From Haloarcula sp. CBA1129 (GTDB taxonomy: Archaea > Halobacteriota > Halobacteria > Halobacteriales > Haloarculaceae): DNA of 64,000 bases. Made by a program: the position numbers and the translations under genes. Location of the stretch: the NCBI RefSeq assembly GCF_008729015.1, contig NZ_RKSM01000001.1:62001-126000 (forward strand), written 5' to 3'. Below are positions 17,440-24,632 of the stretch, piece after piece; positions within the stretch are counted from its first letter, which is position 1; each line of letters opens with the position of its first letter. The notes beneath the pieces were generated by a model, which was not told where the DNA came from, did not search any database, and was given only the letters and a program-made list of their open reading frames with translations.

Positions 17440-18453
17440 ATGGTAATGAGCGACCACACCGACGAGCGGGAGACGTTCCATCACGACCCGATCGGGCACG
17501 CGGAAGCCCGTGCCGGGATGACGGTCGGCGAACTGGCTGACAGCTACGGTGAGGCCGGCATCGGCGCGAACGACATCCACGAGGCCGTCGACATCTACAG
17601 CGAGATGCTCGACGACGACGTGACGACGTTCTTCGGGCTGGCTGGTGCGATGGTCCCGACCGGGATGCGGGCCATTGTGAGCGAACTCATCCGCGACGGG
17701 CACATCGACGTGCTCGTCACGACCGGCGCGAACTGCACCCACGACAGCATCGAGGCCATCGGCGGGAAGCACCACCACGGCGAGGTCACGCCCGAGGGGC
17801 AAACGGAGCGCGAACACGACGAGACGCTCCGGGACGAGGGTGTCGACCGAATCTACAACGTCTATCTCCCGCAGGAGCATTTCGCCCTGTTCGAGAACCA
17901 CCTCCGCGACGAAGTGTTCTCGACGCTGGAAGACGAGGGCGCGGTCTCGATCCAGCGCATGACCGAGGAGCTGGGCCGGGCCAACAGCGAGGTCAACGAG
18001 CGCGAGGACGTGCCCGAGGACGCCGGCGTGCTCGCGGCGGCCTACGAGAACGACGTGCCGGTGTACTGTCCGGCTTTTCAGGACTCCGTGCTCGGACTGC
18101 AGGCGTGGATGTACTCCCAGACCAGCGAGTTCACGGTCGACGCGCTCGCGGACATGACCCAGATCACGGACATCGCCTACGAGGCCGACAGTGCCGGCGC
18201 GATGGTCGTCGGCGGCGGCGTCCCGAAGAACTACGTCCTCCAGACGATGCTGGTCTCGCCCGACGCCTACGACTACGCCGTCCAGCTGACGATGGACCCG
18301 TCGAACACCGGTGGTCTCTCCGGCGCGACGCTCGACGAGGCCCGCTCGTGGGGGAAGCTTGAAAAGGACGCCCGGAATGTCTCGGTGTATGCCGACGCGA
18401 CGATTACACTCCCACTGGTCGTGGCCGCGGCCCGCGAGCGCCACAGTACGTAA
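17440..18453 (+). CDS. dys: Deoxyhypusine synthase family enzyme
   Basis: This enzyme transfers the aminobutyl group of spermidine (or, in halophiles, probably an agmatine-derived group) to the eIF5A lysine using NAD. The 337-residue protein has the NAD-binding glycines (GLAGAMVPTGMR, TTGANCTHD), the VGGGVPKNY loop and the active-site lysine Lys306 in RSWGKLEKDA, corresponding to the human WGKI motif. This separates it from catalytically altered homologues. Two ATGs at 17440 and 17446 are both possible. It is 5 kb from eIF5A and agmatinase on the same strand. Confidence 0.93.
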   Translation: MVMSDHTDERETFHHDPIGHAEARAGMTVGELADSYGEAGIGANDIHEAVDIYSEMLDDDVTTFFGLAGAMVPTGMRAIVSELIRDGHIDVLVTTGANCTHDSIEAIGGKHHHGEVTPEGQTEREHDETLRDEGVDRIYNVYLPQEHFALFENHLRDEVFSTLEDEGAVSIQRMTEELGRANSEVNEREDVPEDAGVLAAAYENDVPVYCPAFQDSVLGLQAWMYSQTSEFTVDALADMTQITDIAYEADSAGAMVVGGGVPKNYVLQTMLVSPDAYDYAVQLTMDPSNTGGLSGATLDEARSWGKLEKDARNVSVYADATITLPLVVAAARERHST

Positions 18454-18570
18454 TCGTGACCCGTTCGACGTAGACGGCTACAGACCCGGCCGATGTGGGT
18501 CACGTCTACTGAGAAAAATATATCCCTCATATAAAGGGTCTTTCACGACCGCTTGCCAGCCGTATCTGCC

Positions 18571-19572
18571 ATGTCACAGTATCTCGGCCGGCGGACGTTC
18601 GTTGAAGGCTCAGCGGCGGCGCTGGCAAGCGCGGGGCTCGTGGGGAGCACACCGCGTCAGGAATCGGACGACAGCGAAACGACCAACAGTGACGCAGATG
18701 ACAACGAGTCCGAAGCGATGACCGGCGAGACGACCCTTATCGCCCACCGTGGGTTCGCTGGCGCGTACCCGGAGAATACGGAACTGGCCGTCGAGGCGGC
18801 CTCGTTCGGCGGCCCGGGGACACAGACGGTCCACCGGCGCGCCGACATGATCGAGGTCGATGTCGTGCCAACGGCCGACGGCACGCTCGTCACCTTCCAC
18901 GACAACGGACTGTCAGAACGCGACGGGGGCGAGCGCGGCCTGACCGGCGCTGATGGGCTGGTCTTCGAGACCGACACCGACACCGTGACCAGCGCGACCG
19001 TTCTCGGGACCGAGGAGACGGTTCCGACGCTCGAAACGGTCATGGACTCGATTCCGCCGAGCGTCGCCGTCAATCTGGAGTTCAAAAACCCCGGCAGTCA
19101 GGACCTCCGTTTCGCCGAGTCGTTGCCGGACCAGACGCTGTCGACACAACGAGAGCTGTGGCGACCATACACCGAGCGCGCGCTCGACCTCGTCAGCGAG
19201 TACGACAACGACATTCTCGTCTCGTCGTTCTACGAAGCCGCGCTCGCGACTGTTCGGGACTACGACGACTCGATTCCCATTGCCTGTCTCTTCTGGGACG
19301 ACATCGAGGAGGGGCTTGAGATCACCCGCCGCTACGACTGTGCCGCGATGAACGTCCCCCGGAACATGGTTCAGGGAACGCCATTCTTCAACGACAGCGG
19401 CTACATCGACTCCGACCTGAGCGACGTCGACCTCGCCGAAATCGCCGCTGACGAAGACCGGGAGTTGAACGTCTGGACGGTTAGCACATGGTATCAGGCA
19501 CAGGAGCTCGTCCGGGCTGGCGTCGATGGACTCATCTCAGATTACCCCAGCGTGCTCCCGTCCCAGAACTGA
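18571..19572 (+). CDS. glpQ: Secreted glycerophosphodiester phosphodiesterase
   Basis: This enzyme hydrolyses glycerophosphodiesters to sn-glycerol-3-phosphate and an alcohol outside the membrane. The 333-residue protein starts with a twin-arginine signal (GRRTFVEGSAAALASAGLVG) and an acidic spacer. It then has the GDPD motifs: HRG...PENT around residues 58-67, the metal-binding IEVDVVPTADG, and FHDN. A late substrate-binding strand contains VNLEFKNP. The ATG at 18571 places the twin-arginine pair seven residues in; an upstream ATG at 18553 adds six residues. Two AT-rich elements, at about 18514 and 18528, may be the promoter. Confidence 0.9.
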   Translation: MSQYLGRRTFVEGSAAALASAGLVGSTPRQESDDSETTNSDADDNESEAMTGETTLIAHRGFAGAYPENTELAVEAASFGGPGTQTVHRRADMIEVDVVPTADGTLVTFHDNGLSERDGGERGLTGADGLVFETDTDTVTSATVLGTEETVPTLETVMDSIPPSVAVNLEFKNPGSQDLRFAESLPDQTLSTQRELWRPYTERALDLVSEYDNDILVSSFYEAALATVRDYDDSIPIACLFWDDIEEGLEITRRYDCAAMNVPRNMVQGTPFFNDSGYIDSDLSDVDLAEIAADEDRELNVWTVSTWYQAQELVRAGVDGLISDYPSVLPSQN

Positions 19573-19621
19573 CGCACATCGAGGCCGAATGTTGAAGGGG
19601 CGACCGGCCGACAACGACAGT

Positions 19622-20092
19622 ATGGAAGCACCGACCGGGGATGCAGGAATCTACGCGCGTGAGTCGTCGTATCTCGACCGGTACGTCCAGCTGGGTGAGG
19701 CCGGCGACCGGATCATCTCACTGTCGTTTCCGTCCCAGCCAGAGGCCGACGCTGGCGAGGACCACGCCTTGCTTGACCGCATCGACGAGTATCTCCAAGG
19801 GGCTGAGGACGATTTCACGGATGTCACCGTCGGCCTCACGGTCCCGACGGACCAGCGCACAGTGCTGGAAGCCATCAGAGAAATCCCGTACGGCGAGGAC
19901 GCGTCCGTCGCACAGGTCGCGCGGATGACGCCCGACTTGGACGATGACGACGAGGACGACATAGCACAGGTCCGGAAAGCACTGGCCGCGAACCCCGTAC
20001 CGCTGTTGATTCCGGATCACCGGGTTCGTGACGGGCCGAGCGCCGCGCCGCCGCCCGTCGAGCAGAAACTGCGCGCTATCGAGGGCCTCTAG
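19622..20092 (+). CDS. ogt: Alkyltransferase-like (Ogt/MGMT family) protein lacking the acceptor cysteine
   Basis: A 156-residue member of the O6-alkylguanine alkyltransferase family. It has the C-terminal DNA-binding part: TVLEAIREIPYGEDASVAQVA, then an Arg-containing helix (VRKALAANPVP). The catalytic motif, normally PCHRV, reads IPDHRV here, so residue 132 is Asp (codon at 20015-20017) instead of the methyl-accepting Cys. The region after it also lacks the GYxGG motif. It therefore cannot be an ordinary suicide methyltransferase and may bind lesions like ATL proteins, which typically have Trp, or be a decayed paralogue. It overlaps the 3' end of the convergent protease gene by 4 nt. Confidence 0.8.
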   Translation: MEAPTGDAGIYARESSYLDRYVQLGEAGDRIISLSFPSQPEADAGEDHALLDRIDEYLQGAEDDFTDVTVGLTVPTDQRTVLEAIREIPYGEDASVAQVARMTPDLDDDDEDDIAQVRKALAANPVPLLIPDHRVRDGPSAAPPPVEQKLRAIEGL

Positions 20093-20910
20093 GCCCAGAG
20101 CCGGTCGACACCCAGCCCTTCGTGGACGATCAGTTCGAGGGCGTTGACGAGATAGTGGGCGACGACGACGGCTAGCAGGCTGTTTGTCGCGATGAACAGG
20201 CCCGCGAGCGCAAGCCCCAGCGTGCCCGTGACGACGATACCCGCCCGGCCCTGTGCGCCATGACCCAGCGCGAAAGCGACGGAGGCGACGACAGCCATCG
20301 CCCACGCTGGTGCGCCTAATCCCGCGACGGGGACGCCGATAGCAGCCGCCCGGAAAAGGAGTTCCTCGACGATTGCGATGACTGGCAGGACGACCCCGAG
20401 CAGGACGACCCAGCCGCCAGCCGAGTCCGGGGCGAGCAGTTCCCGCAGCGACTCGTCGAAGGCGACGCCGAAGCCGTCGGCCACGGCGGCGGCGAGTTCG
20501 TTGCCCAGCCAGAACCCGATACCAGCGCCGATGCCGACGGCCATCGCCGGCAGTCCTGTCGAGAGCGCGTCCGCGGAGATGCCGAACGCACTGGCCGGAA
20601 TCGCGAAGTAGAACGCACCGGCGACGAGCAGGACACCGAACAGCCCCTGCGTGAACGCGACGTTGGCAAGTAACGCCCCGGTCGAGAGGTCACCCGGGGC
20701 CAGCGTGTCGCGCATTTGTCGTCGCTGGGCCGCTGCCCGCTGGGTCTCGAAACGCGGGATGGTCGGGTCTCCTTCGGGCATCGAGACCCCGTCGACAGCC
20801 GACGAAACGCCGCCGTCGGACCGGACGGCTCCCTGTGAGAGCCGTGCGAGACCGAGAAGCGCGGTTAAAAGAAACCCCGTGAGGCCGACGAACGCGGCCC
20901 ACTCGGGCAT
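20089..20910 (-). CDS. CPBP-family intramembrane metalloprotease
   Basis: A 273-residue polytopic membrane protein of the CAAX/Abi (CPBP) family. The glutamate-rich active-site motif EELLFR lies in VIAIVEELLFRAAAIG; a conserved second motif is ALGHGAQGRAG, and a late one is VVAHYLVNALEL. The region of roughly residues 25-75 is hydrophilic. It follows lonB with no spacer (its start is adjacent to the lonB stop), so two membrane proteases may be expressed together. Substrates are unknown. Confidence 0.88.
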   Translation of the reverse strand: MPEWAAFVGLTGFLLTALLGLARLSQGAVRSDGGVSSAVDGVSMPEGDPTIPRFETQRAAAQRRQMRDTLAPGDLSTGALLANVAFTQGLFGVLLVAGAFYFAIPASAFGISADALSTGLPAMAVGIGAGIGFWLGNELAAAVADGFGVAFDESLRELLAPDSAGGWVVLLGVVLPVIAIVEELLFRAAAIGVPVAGLGAPAWAMAVVASVAFALGHGAQGRAGIVVTGTLGLALAGLFIATNSLLAVVVAHYLVNALELIVHEGLGVDRLWA

Positions 20911-23040
20911 TTATTGGGGACTCGGACTGCCGCTCTGCCGGCCGACCTCGTGGTCGAGTGCCTTGCCCGTGATGGACTTGAGGCGGTCGACCAGCGAGTC
21001 CTTCTCGGCTTCGCCGGCGAGGGCGACCTCGAGGACTTCTGAGATGTGCGAGACGGGAATGATCTCGATCATGTCCTCGTACTCGTCTTCGATCATCACG
21101 TCTTGGGTGTTCGCTTCGGGAATGATGACCGTATCGAGGCCGGACTTGGCGGCGGCCTCGATCTTGTGCGTGACACCGCCGACCGGGAGCACGTCGCCCC
21201 GGACAGACAGTGAGCCGGTCATGGCGAGGTTCTGCTTGATCGGCACGTCTTCTATCGCGGAGATGACCGCGGTCGCAACCGTGATAGAGGCGGAGTCGCC
21301 GTCGACGCCGCCTTCACCGGCCTGAACGAACTGGATGTGGACGTCCTTCTCGGAGATGTCCTCGTCGGAGAACTTCTTGATAATCGCCGAGACGTTCTGG
21401 ACGGCCTCTTCGGCCATCTCCTTTAGCTGTCCCGTAGCGATGACTTGGCCGGGACCCTGTGACGGGCTGACCTCGGCCATGACGGGGAGGACGATACCGC
21501 TGTCCTCACCCATGACTGCGAGGCCGTTGACGCGGCCGACCACGTCGCCCTGATTGACGGTGAGCTCGTAGTCTTTGCGGCGCTCGATGTAGTTGTCCGC
21601 GAGCTGTTGCTCGATGGATCGGGAGCGCCGCTTCGCTTGGAGCACGTCCGCGCGCTCGGTCTGCTCACGGTCCTCGGCGCGGGCGATGTCGCCGGCGACG
21701 CGGACCAGCCCACCGAGGTCGCGGAACTTCAGGCTGAGGTGGCCTTTGCGGCCGGCGCGACGCCGGGCCTCCAGAATGAGTTCCTGAACGGCCTCCTCGG
21801 TGAAGTGTGGGAGTCGACCGTCGTTCTCGACCTCTTGGGCGACGAAGCGCGCGTACTTCCGTCGCATTTCGGGGTCGTCCTCGATGGTGTCGTCCATGTA
21901 CACCTCGTACCCGTACCCCTTGATACGGGAGCGCAGCGCGGGGTGCATGTTCTCCATGGCGTCGAGGTTCCCCGCCGCGATCATGATGAAGTCACAGGGG
22001 ACTGGCTCGGTCTGGACCATCGCGCCCGAGGAGCGCTCGGACTGGCCCGTAATCGAGAACTCGCCCTCCTGAATAGCCGTCATCAGCTTCTGCTGGCTGC
22101 GGATATCGAGCGTGTTGATCTCGTCGACGAACAGCACGCCCTTGTTTGCCTGGTGGATCGCGCCGGGTTCGACGCGGTCATGAGATGGCGTCTCCATCCC
22201 ACCGGACTGGAACGGGTCGTGGCGAACGTCGCCGAGCAGCGCACCGGCGTGAGCGCCCGTGGCGTCCTCGAACGGCGCGGTCTTCTGGTTGGCGTTGTTG
22301 ACCAGCAGGTTCGGAATCATCGCGTCGCTGCCGCGCGAGCCGTAGCGGAAGGCGAGATAGATGACACCGGCCGCGAGAATCCCCAGCAGGACTTGCTGGA
22401 CGAGGATCAGGGCGTAGCCGATGACGATGGCGATGATGATCCACATGAGGAAGGTCCGCATCTGGTTGCGCTTGCGGGCCTCCTCCTTGTGGGCCTCGAC
22501 AATCTGTTCCCCTTTGCCGCCGGGGACGGTGCGAACTTTCGGCTCGTTGCCGTCGTCGGGATTGTGGTAGACAAGAACGTCCTGCAGTTCCTCTCGTGGG
22601 AGCAACTGGGACATCGCCTTCGCCAGCATCGACTTCCCCGTCCCGGGGGAGCCGATCATCATCACGTGGCGGCGCTGCTTGGCCGCCTTCTTGATCACGT
22701 CACGGGCGTGGTCCTGCCCGATGACTTGGTCGACGAGTCGGTCTGGTACTTCGATGTCGGCGGTCGAATCGATTTCGAGACCGCCGAGGAGATTCTCCTC
22801 GTCTCCGTCCAGTTCGGACTCGCCGTCAACTTGGACATCGCTTCCGAGTGTCGTTTCGGACGTTTCTCCCTCGCCGCCCCATCGGTCCTCAGGCGGGTCG
22901 GATGGCTCGTCGGCCGAGGGCTCAGAGGCAGGTTCGTCGGGGTCCTGTTTGGCCCCGTTGGTCGACGCCTCTTCCTCCCCAGCGTCGGATGCCTCCCGGT
23001 CGGGGTCGGGAGTCGCGTCGGTGTCGGTGTTGTCGCTCAT
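20911..23040 (-). CDS. lon: Membrane-anchored ATP-dependent Lon protease (LonB)
   Basis: The archaeal B-type Lon, 709 residues. An acidic, probably disordered N-terminal tail of about 85 residues precedes an AAA+ module with Walker A GSPGTGKSM. It is interrupted by two transmembrane helices at about residues 200-235 (FLMWIIIAIVIGYALILVQQ and a second). The Walker B region is GVLFVDEINTLD. The C-terminal protease domain holds the dyad Ser583 (GVDGDSASIT) and Lys626 (GGVTHKIEAA). It degrades regulatory and damaged proteins at the membrane; in Haloferax LonB is essential and affects carotenoid and lipid levels. It is followed by the CPBP protease gene. Confidence 0.97.
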   Translation of the reverse strand: MSDNTDTDATPDPDREASDAGEEEASTNGAKQDPDEPASEPSADEPSDPPEDRWGGEGETSETTLGSDVQVDGESELDGDEENLLGGLEIDSTADIEVPDRLVDQVIGQDHARDVIKKAAKQRRHVMMIGSPGTGKSMLAKAMSQLLPREELQDVLVYHNPDDGNEPKVRTVPGGKGEQIVEAHKEEARKRNQMRTFLMWIIIAIVIGYALILVQQVLLGILAAGVIYLAFRYGSRGSDAMIPNLLVNNANQKTAPFEDATGAHAGALLGDVRHDPFQSGGMETPSHDRVEPGAIHQANKGVLFVDEINTLDIRSQQKLMTAIQEGEFSITGQSERSSGAMVQTEPVPCDFIMIAAGNLDAMENMHPALRSRIKGYGYEVYMDDTIEDDPEMRRKYARFVAQEVENDGRLPHFTEEAVQELILEARRRAGRKGHLSLKFRDLGGLVRVAGDIARAEDREQTERADVLQAKRRSRSIEQQLADNYIERRKDYELTVNQGDVVGRVNGLAVMGEDSGIVLPVMAEVSPSQGPGQVIATGQLKEMAEEAVQNVSAIIKKFSDEDISEKDVHIQFVQAGEGGVDGDSASITVATAVISAIEDVPIKQNLAMTGSLSVRGDVLPVGGVTHKIEAAAKSGLDTVIIPEANTQDVMIEDEYEDMIEIIPVSHISEVLEVALAGEAEKDSLVDRLKSITGKALDHEVGRQSGSPSPQ

Positions 23041-23210
23041 ACAAACGTTGCTAACATACTCACGGAAGGCCTGTCGACTGATATACTTTCTCCCCGTGTC
23101 GGTTGTTGCAACACCCCTGAAACCGCAGTACAGCGCCCGAATTGGCCGGGGTTGTATCCCGGCAGTACCGCGTCGTCGGGTTTATCAAACCACCACACCC
23201 ACTGGGGAAT

Positions 23211-23777
23211 ATGCGTGGGTTCTACATCGGCCGCTTCCAGCCCTACCACAACGGCCATCACTCGATGGTCGAGCGCATCGCCGAGGAAGTCGATGAGCTC
23301 GTCTTGGGCATCGGAAGCGCCGACGATTCACACACCACACATGACCCCTTTACCGCCGGTGAGCGGATCATGATGATCACGAAGGCCGTCGCGGAGTACG
23401 ACCTGACGACCTATGTCGTGCCCCTTGAGGACATCAACCGCAACGCCGTCTGGGTGAGTCACGTCGAGAGTATGTGTCCGGACTTCGACGTGGCCTACTC
23501 GAACAACCCGCTTGTCGTCCGCCTGTTCGAGGAGGCCGGCATCGAGGTTCGCCAGTCGCCGATGTTCGACCGTGACCGGCTGGAGGGCAGCGAGATCCGC
23601 CAGCGGATGATCGACGACGAGTCGTGGCGCGACCGCGTCCCGTCGTCTGTCGTGGAGGTCATCGAGGAGATCCACGGCATCAAGCGGCTCCAGCACGTCT
23701 CGGACAGCGACTCGCTCGAACGGTACACCGCCGCCGACGAGTCGGTCGAGAAGTCTCTCGAAGACCTCGACGACTGA
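23211..23777 (+). CDS. nadM: Nicotinamide-nucleotide adenylyltransferase
   Basis: An archaeal-type NMN adenylyltransferase making NAD from NMN and ATP. The 188-residue protein begins MRGFYIGRFQPYHNGH, containing the (H/T)xGH nucleotidyltransferase motif. The second motif, near the C-terminus, is ISGTxIR-like (LEGSEIRQRM). Length matches the archaeal enzymes with a small acidic C-terminal extension. The ATG at 23211 is preferred because it begins the domain directly. Its stop shares one base with the start of the SAM hydrolase gene. Confidence 0.95.
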   Translation: MRGFYIGRFQPYHNGHHSMVERIAEEVDELVLGIGSADDSHTTHDPFTAGERIMMITKAVAEYDLTTYVVPLEDINRNAVWVSHVESMCPDFDVAYSNNPLVVRLFEEAGIEVRQSPMFDRDRLEGSEIRQRMIDDESWRDRVPSSVVEVIEEIHGIKRLQHVSDSDSLERYTAADESVEKSLEDLDD

Positions 23778-24553
23778 TGATTACGCTGAGTTCAGACTTC
23801 GGCTCTCCGTATCCCGCGGCGATGAAGGGTGTCATCTGTCAGGCGACGGACGCACGTATCGAGGATATCGCCCACGACTTTCCGCGACAGGATGTCAGGG
23901 CGGCGGCCTTCTGGCTCACGCAGACGCTCCCGTACTTCCCGCCGGCAGTCCACTGTGTGGTCGTTGACCCGGGCGTTGGGACCGACAGGGACGCGCTTGT
24001 GGTTCGCGCAGGCGAGCACGCGCTCGTGGGTCCCGACAACGGCGTCCTCCTGCCGGCCGCCCGCGAACTGGCCGAGAACGCAACCGGTGCAGCGGACACC
24101 TTCGAGGTGTTCACTTGGGCGTACGACGACCCGCCAAGTACGACGTTCCACGGACGGGACGTGTTTGCGCCAGCCGCGGCGGCCGTCCACGACACCGGCG
24201 TCGACGACATCGAAACACGGCCCGAAACTGACTCGACCGACGACTACGTCGACCTTCGGTTTCCGGCGGCCACAGTCGAGGGCGACAGAGCGACCGGTGA
24301 GATACTCGTCGTCGATGAGTTCGGGAACGCTGTGACGAACATTCCCGGTGAGGTACTCGCGGACCGGTTTGGGGACACAATCGGCGTTAGCGGGCATGAT
24401 GCTCCAGTCCGCCGCGCCTACGCCGCCGTCGATCAGGACCAGCGACTCGTGACCGTCGGCAGCCACGGGAACGTCGAACTCGCGGTCAATCGGGGTCGCG
24501 GCGACGAGGCGTTCGGTGTCAGTGCCGGCGACACAGTCACCATGTCACTGTGA
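23777..24553 (+). CDS. S-adenosyl-L-methionine hydrolase (adenosine-forming), DUF62 family
   Basis: This enzyme uses a hydroxide to cleave SAM into adenosine and methionine. The 258-residue protein shows the family motifs in order: TLSSDFG at the N-terminus, VVVDPGVGT, VGPDNGVL, TFHGRDVFAPAAA and VDEFGNAVTNIP. Its ATG overlaps the nadM stop by one base, giving translational coupling with NAD synthesis. The biological reason for destroying SAM is not established in this family. A T-rich stretch and the iron-type boxes follow. Confidence 0.92.
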   Translation: MITLSSDFGSPYPAAMKGVICQATDARIEDIAHDFPRQDVRAAAFWLTQTLPYFPPAVHCVVVDPGVGTDRDALVVRAGEHALVGPDNGVLLPAARELAENATGAADTFEVFTWAYDDPPSTTFHGRDVFAPAAAAVHDTGVDDIETRPETDSTDDYVDLRFPAATVEGDRATGEILVVDEFGNAVTNIPGEVLADRFGDTIGVSGHDAPVRRAYAAVDQDQRLVTVGSHGNVELAVNRGRGDEAFGVSAGDTVTMSL

Positions 24554-24574
24554 CGACGTGTGATTTCGCGGCAG

Positions 24575-24588
24575 TTTAGGCTCGCCGA
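24575..24588 (+). promoter_or_regulatory. Upstream DtxR/IdeR-type palindromic box
   Basis: The sequence TTTAGGCTCGCCGA is an imperfect inverted repeat (TTAGGC/GCCgAA, one mismatch), spaced 35 bp before a second, better copy. Together the two flank the TATA region of the lipoprotein gene. It resembles binding sites of iron/manganese-dependent DtxR-family repressors; metal response is inferred from the motif. Confidence 0.55.
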
Positions 24589-24610
24589 AAAATCGGTGCT
24601 GTTAAGTCTT

Positions 24611-24624
24611 TTAGGCCTGCCTAA
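24611..24624 (+). promoter_or_regulatory. Proximal DtxR/IdeR-type palindromic box
   Basis: TTAGGCCTGCCTAA is a near-perfect inverted repeat (TTAGGC, CT, GCCTAA) ending 8 nt before the ATG at 24633. It would lie over the start of a leaderless transcript, ideal for repression. The same paired arrangement recurs at 27111-27161. Confidence 0.65.
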
Positions 24625-24632
24625 TCGATTGT

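Noticed and set aside
21607-23373. 588-codon open frame on the plus strand opposite lonB
   Set aside because: It is a high-GC antisense shadow of LonB, whose motifs are complete. The antisense frame has no recognisable domain.
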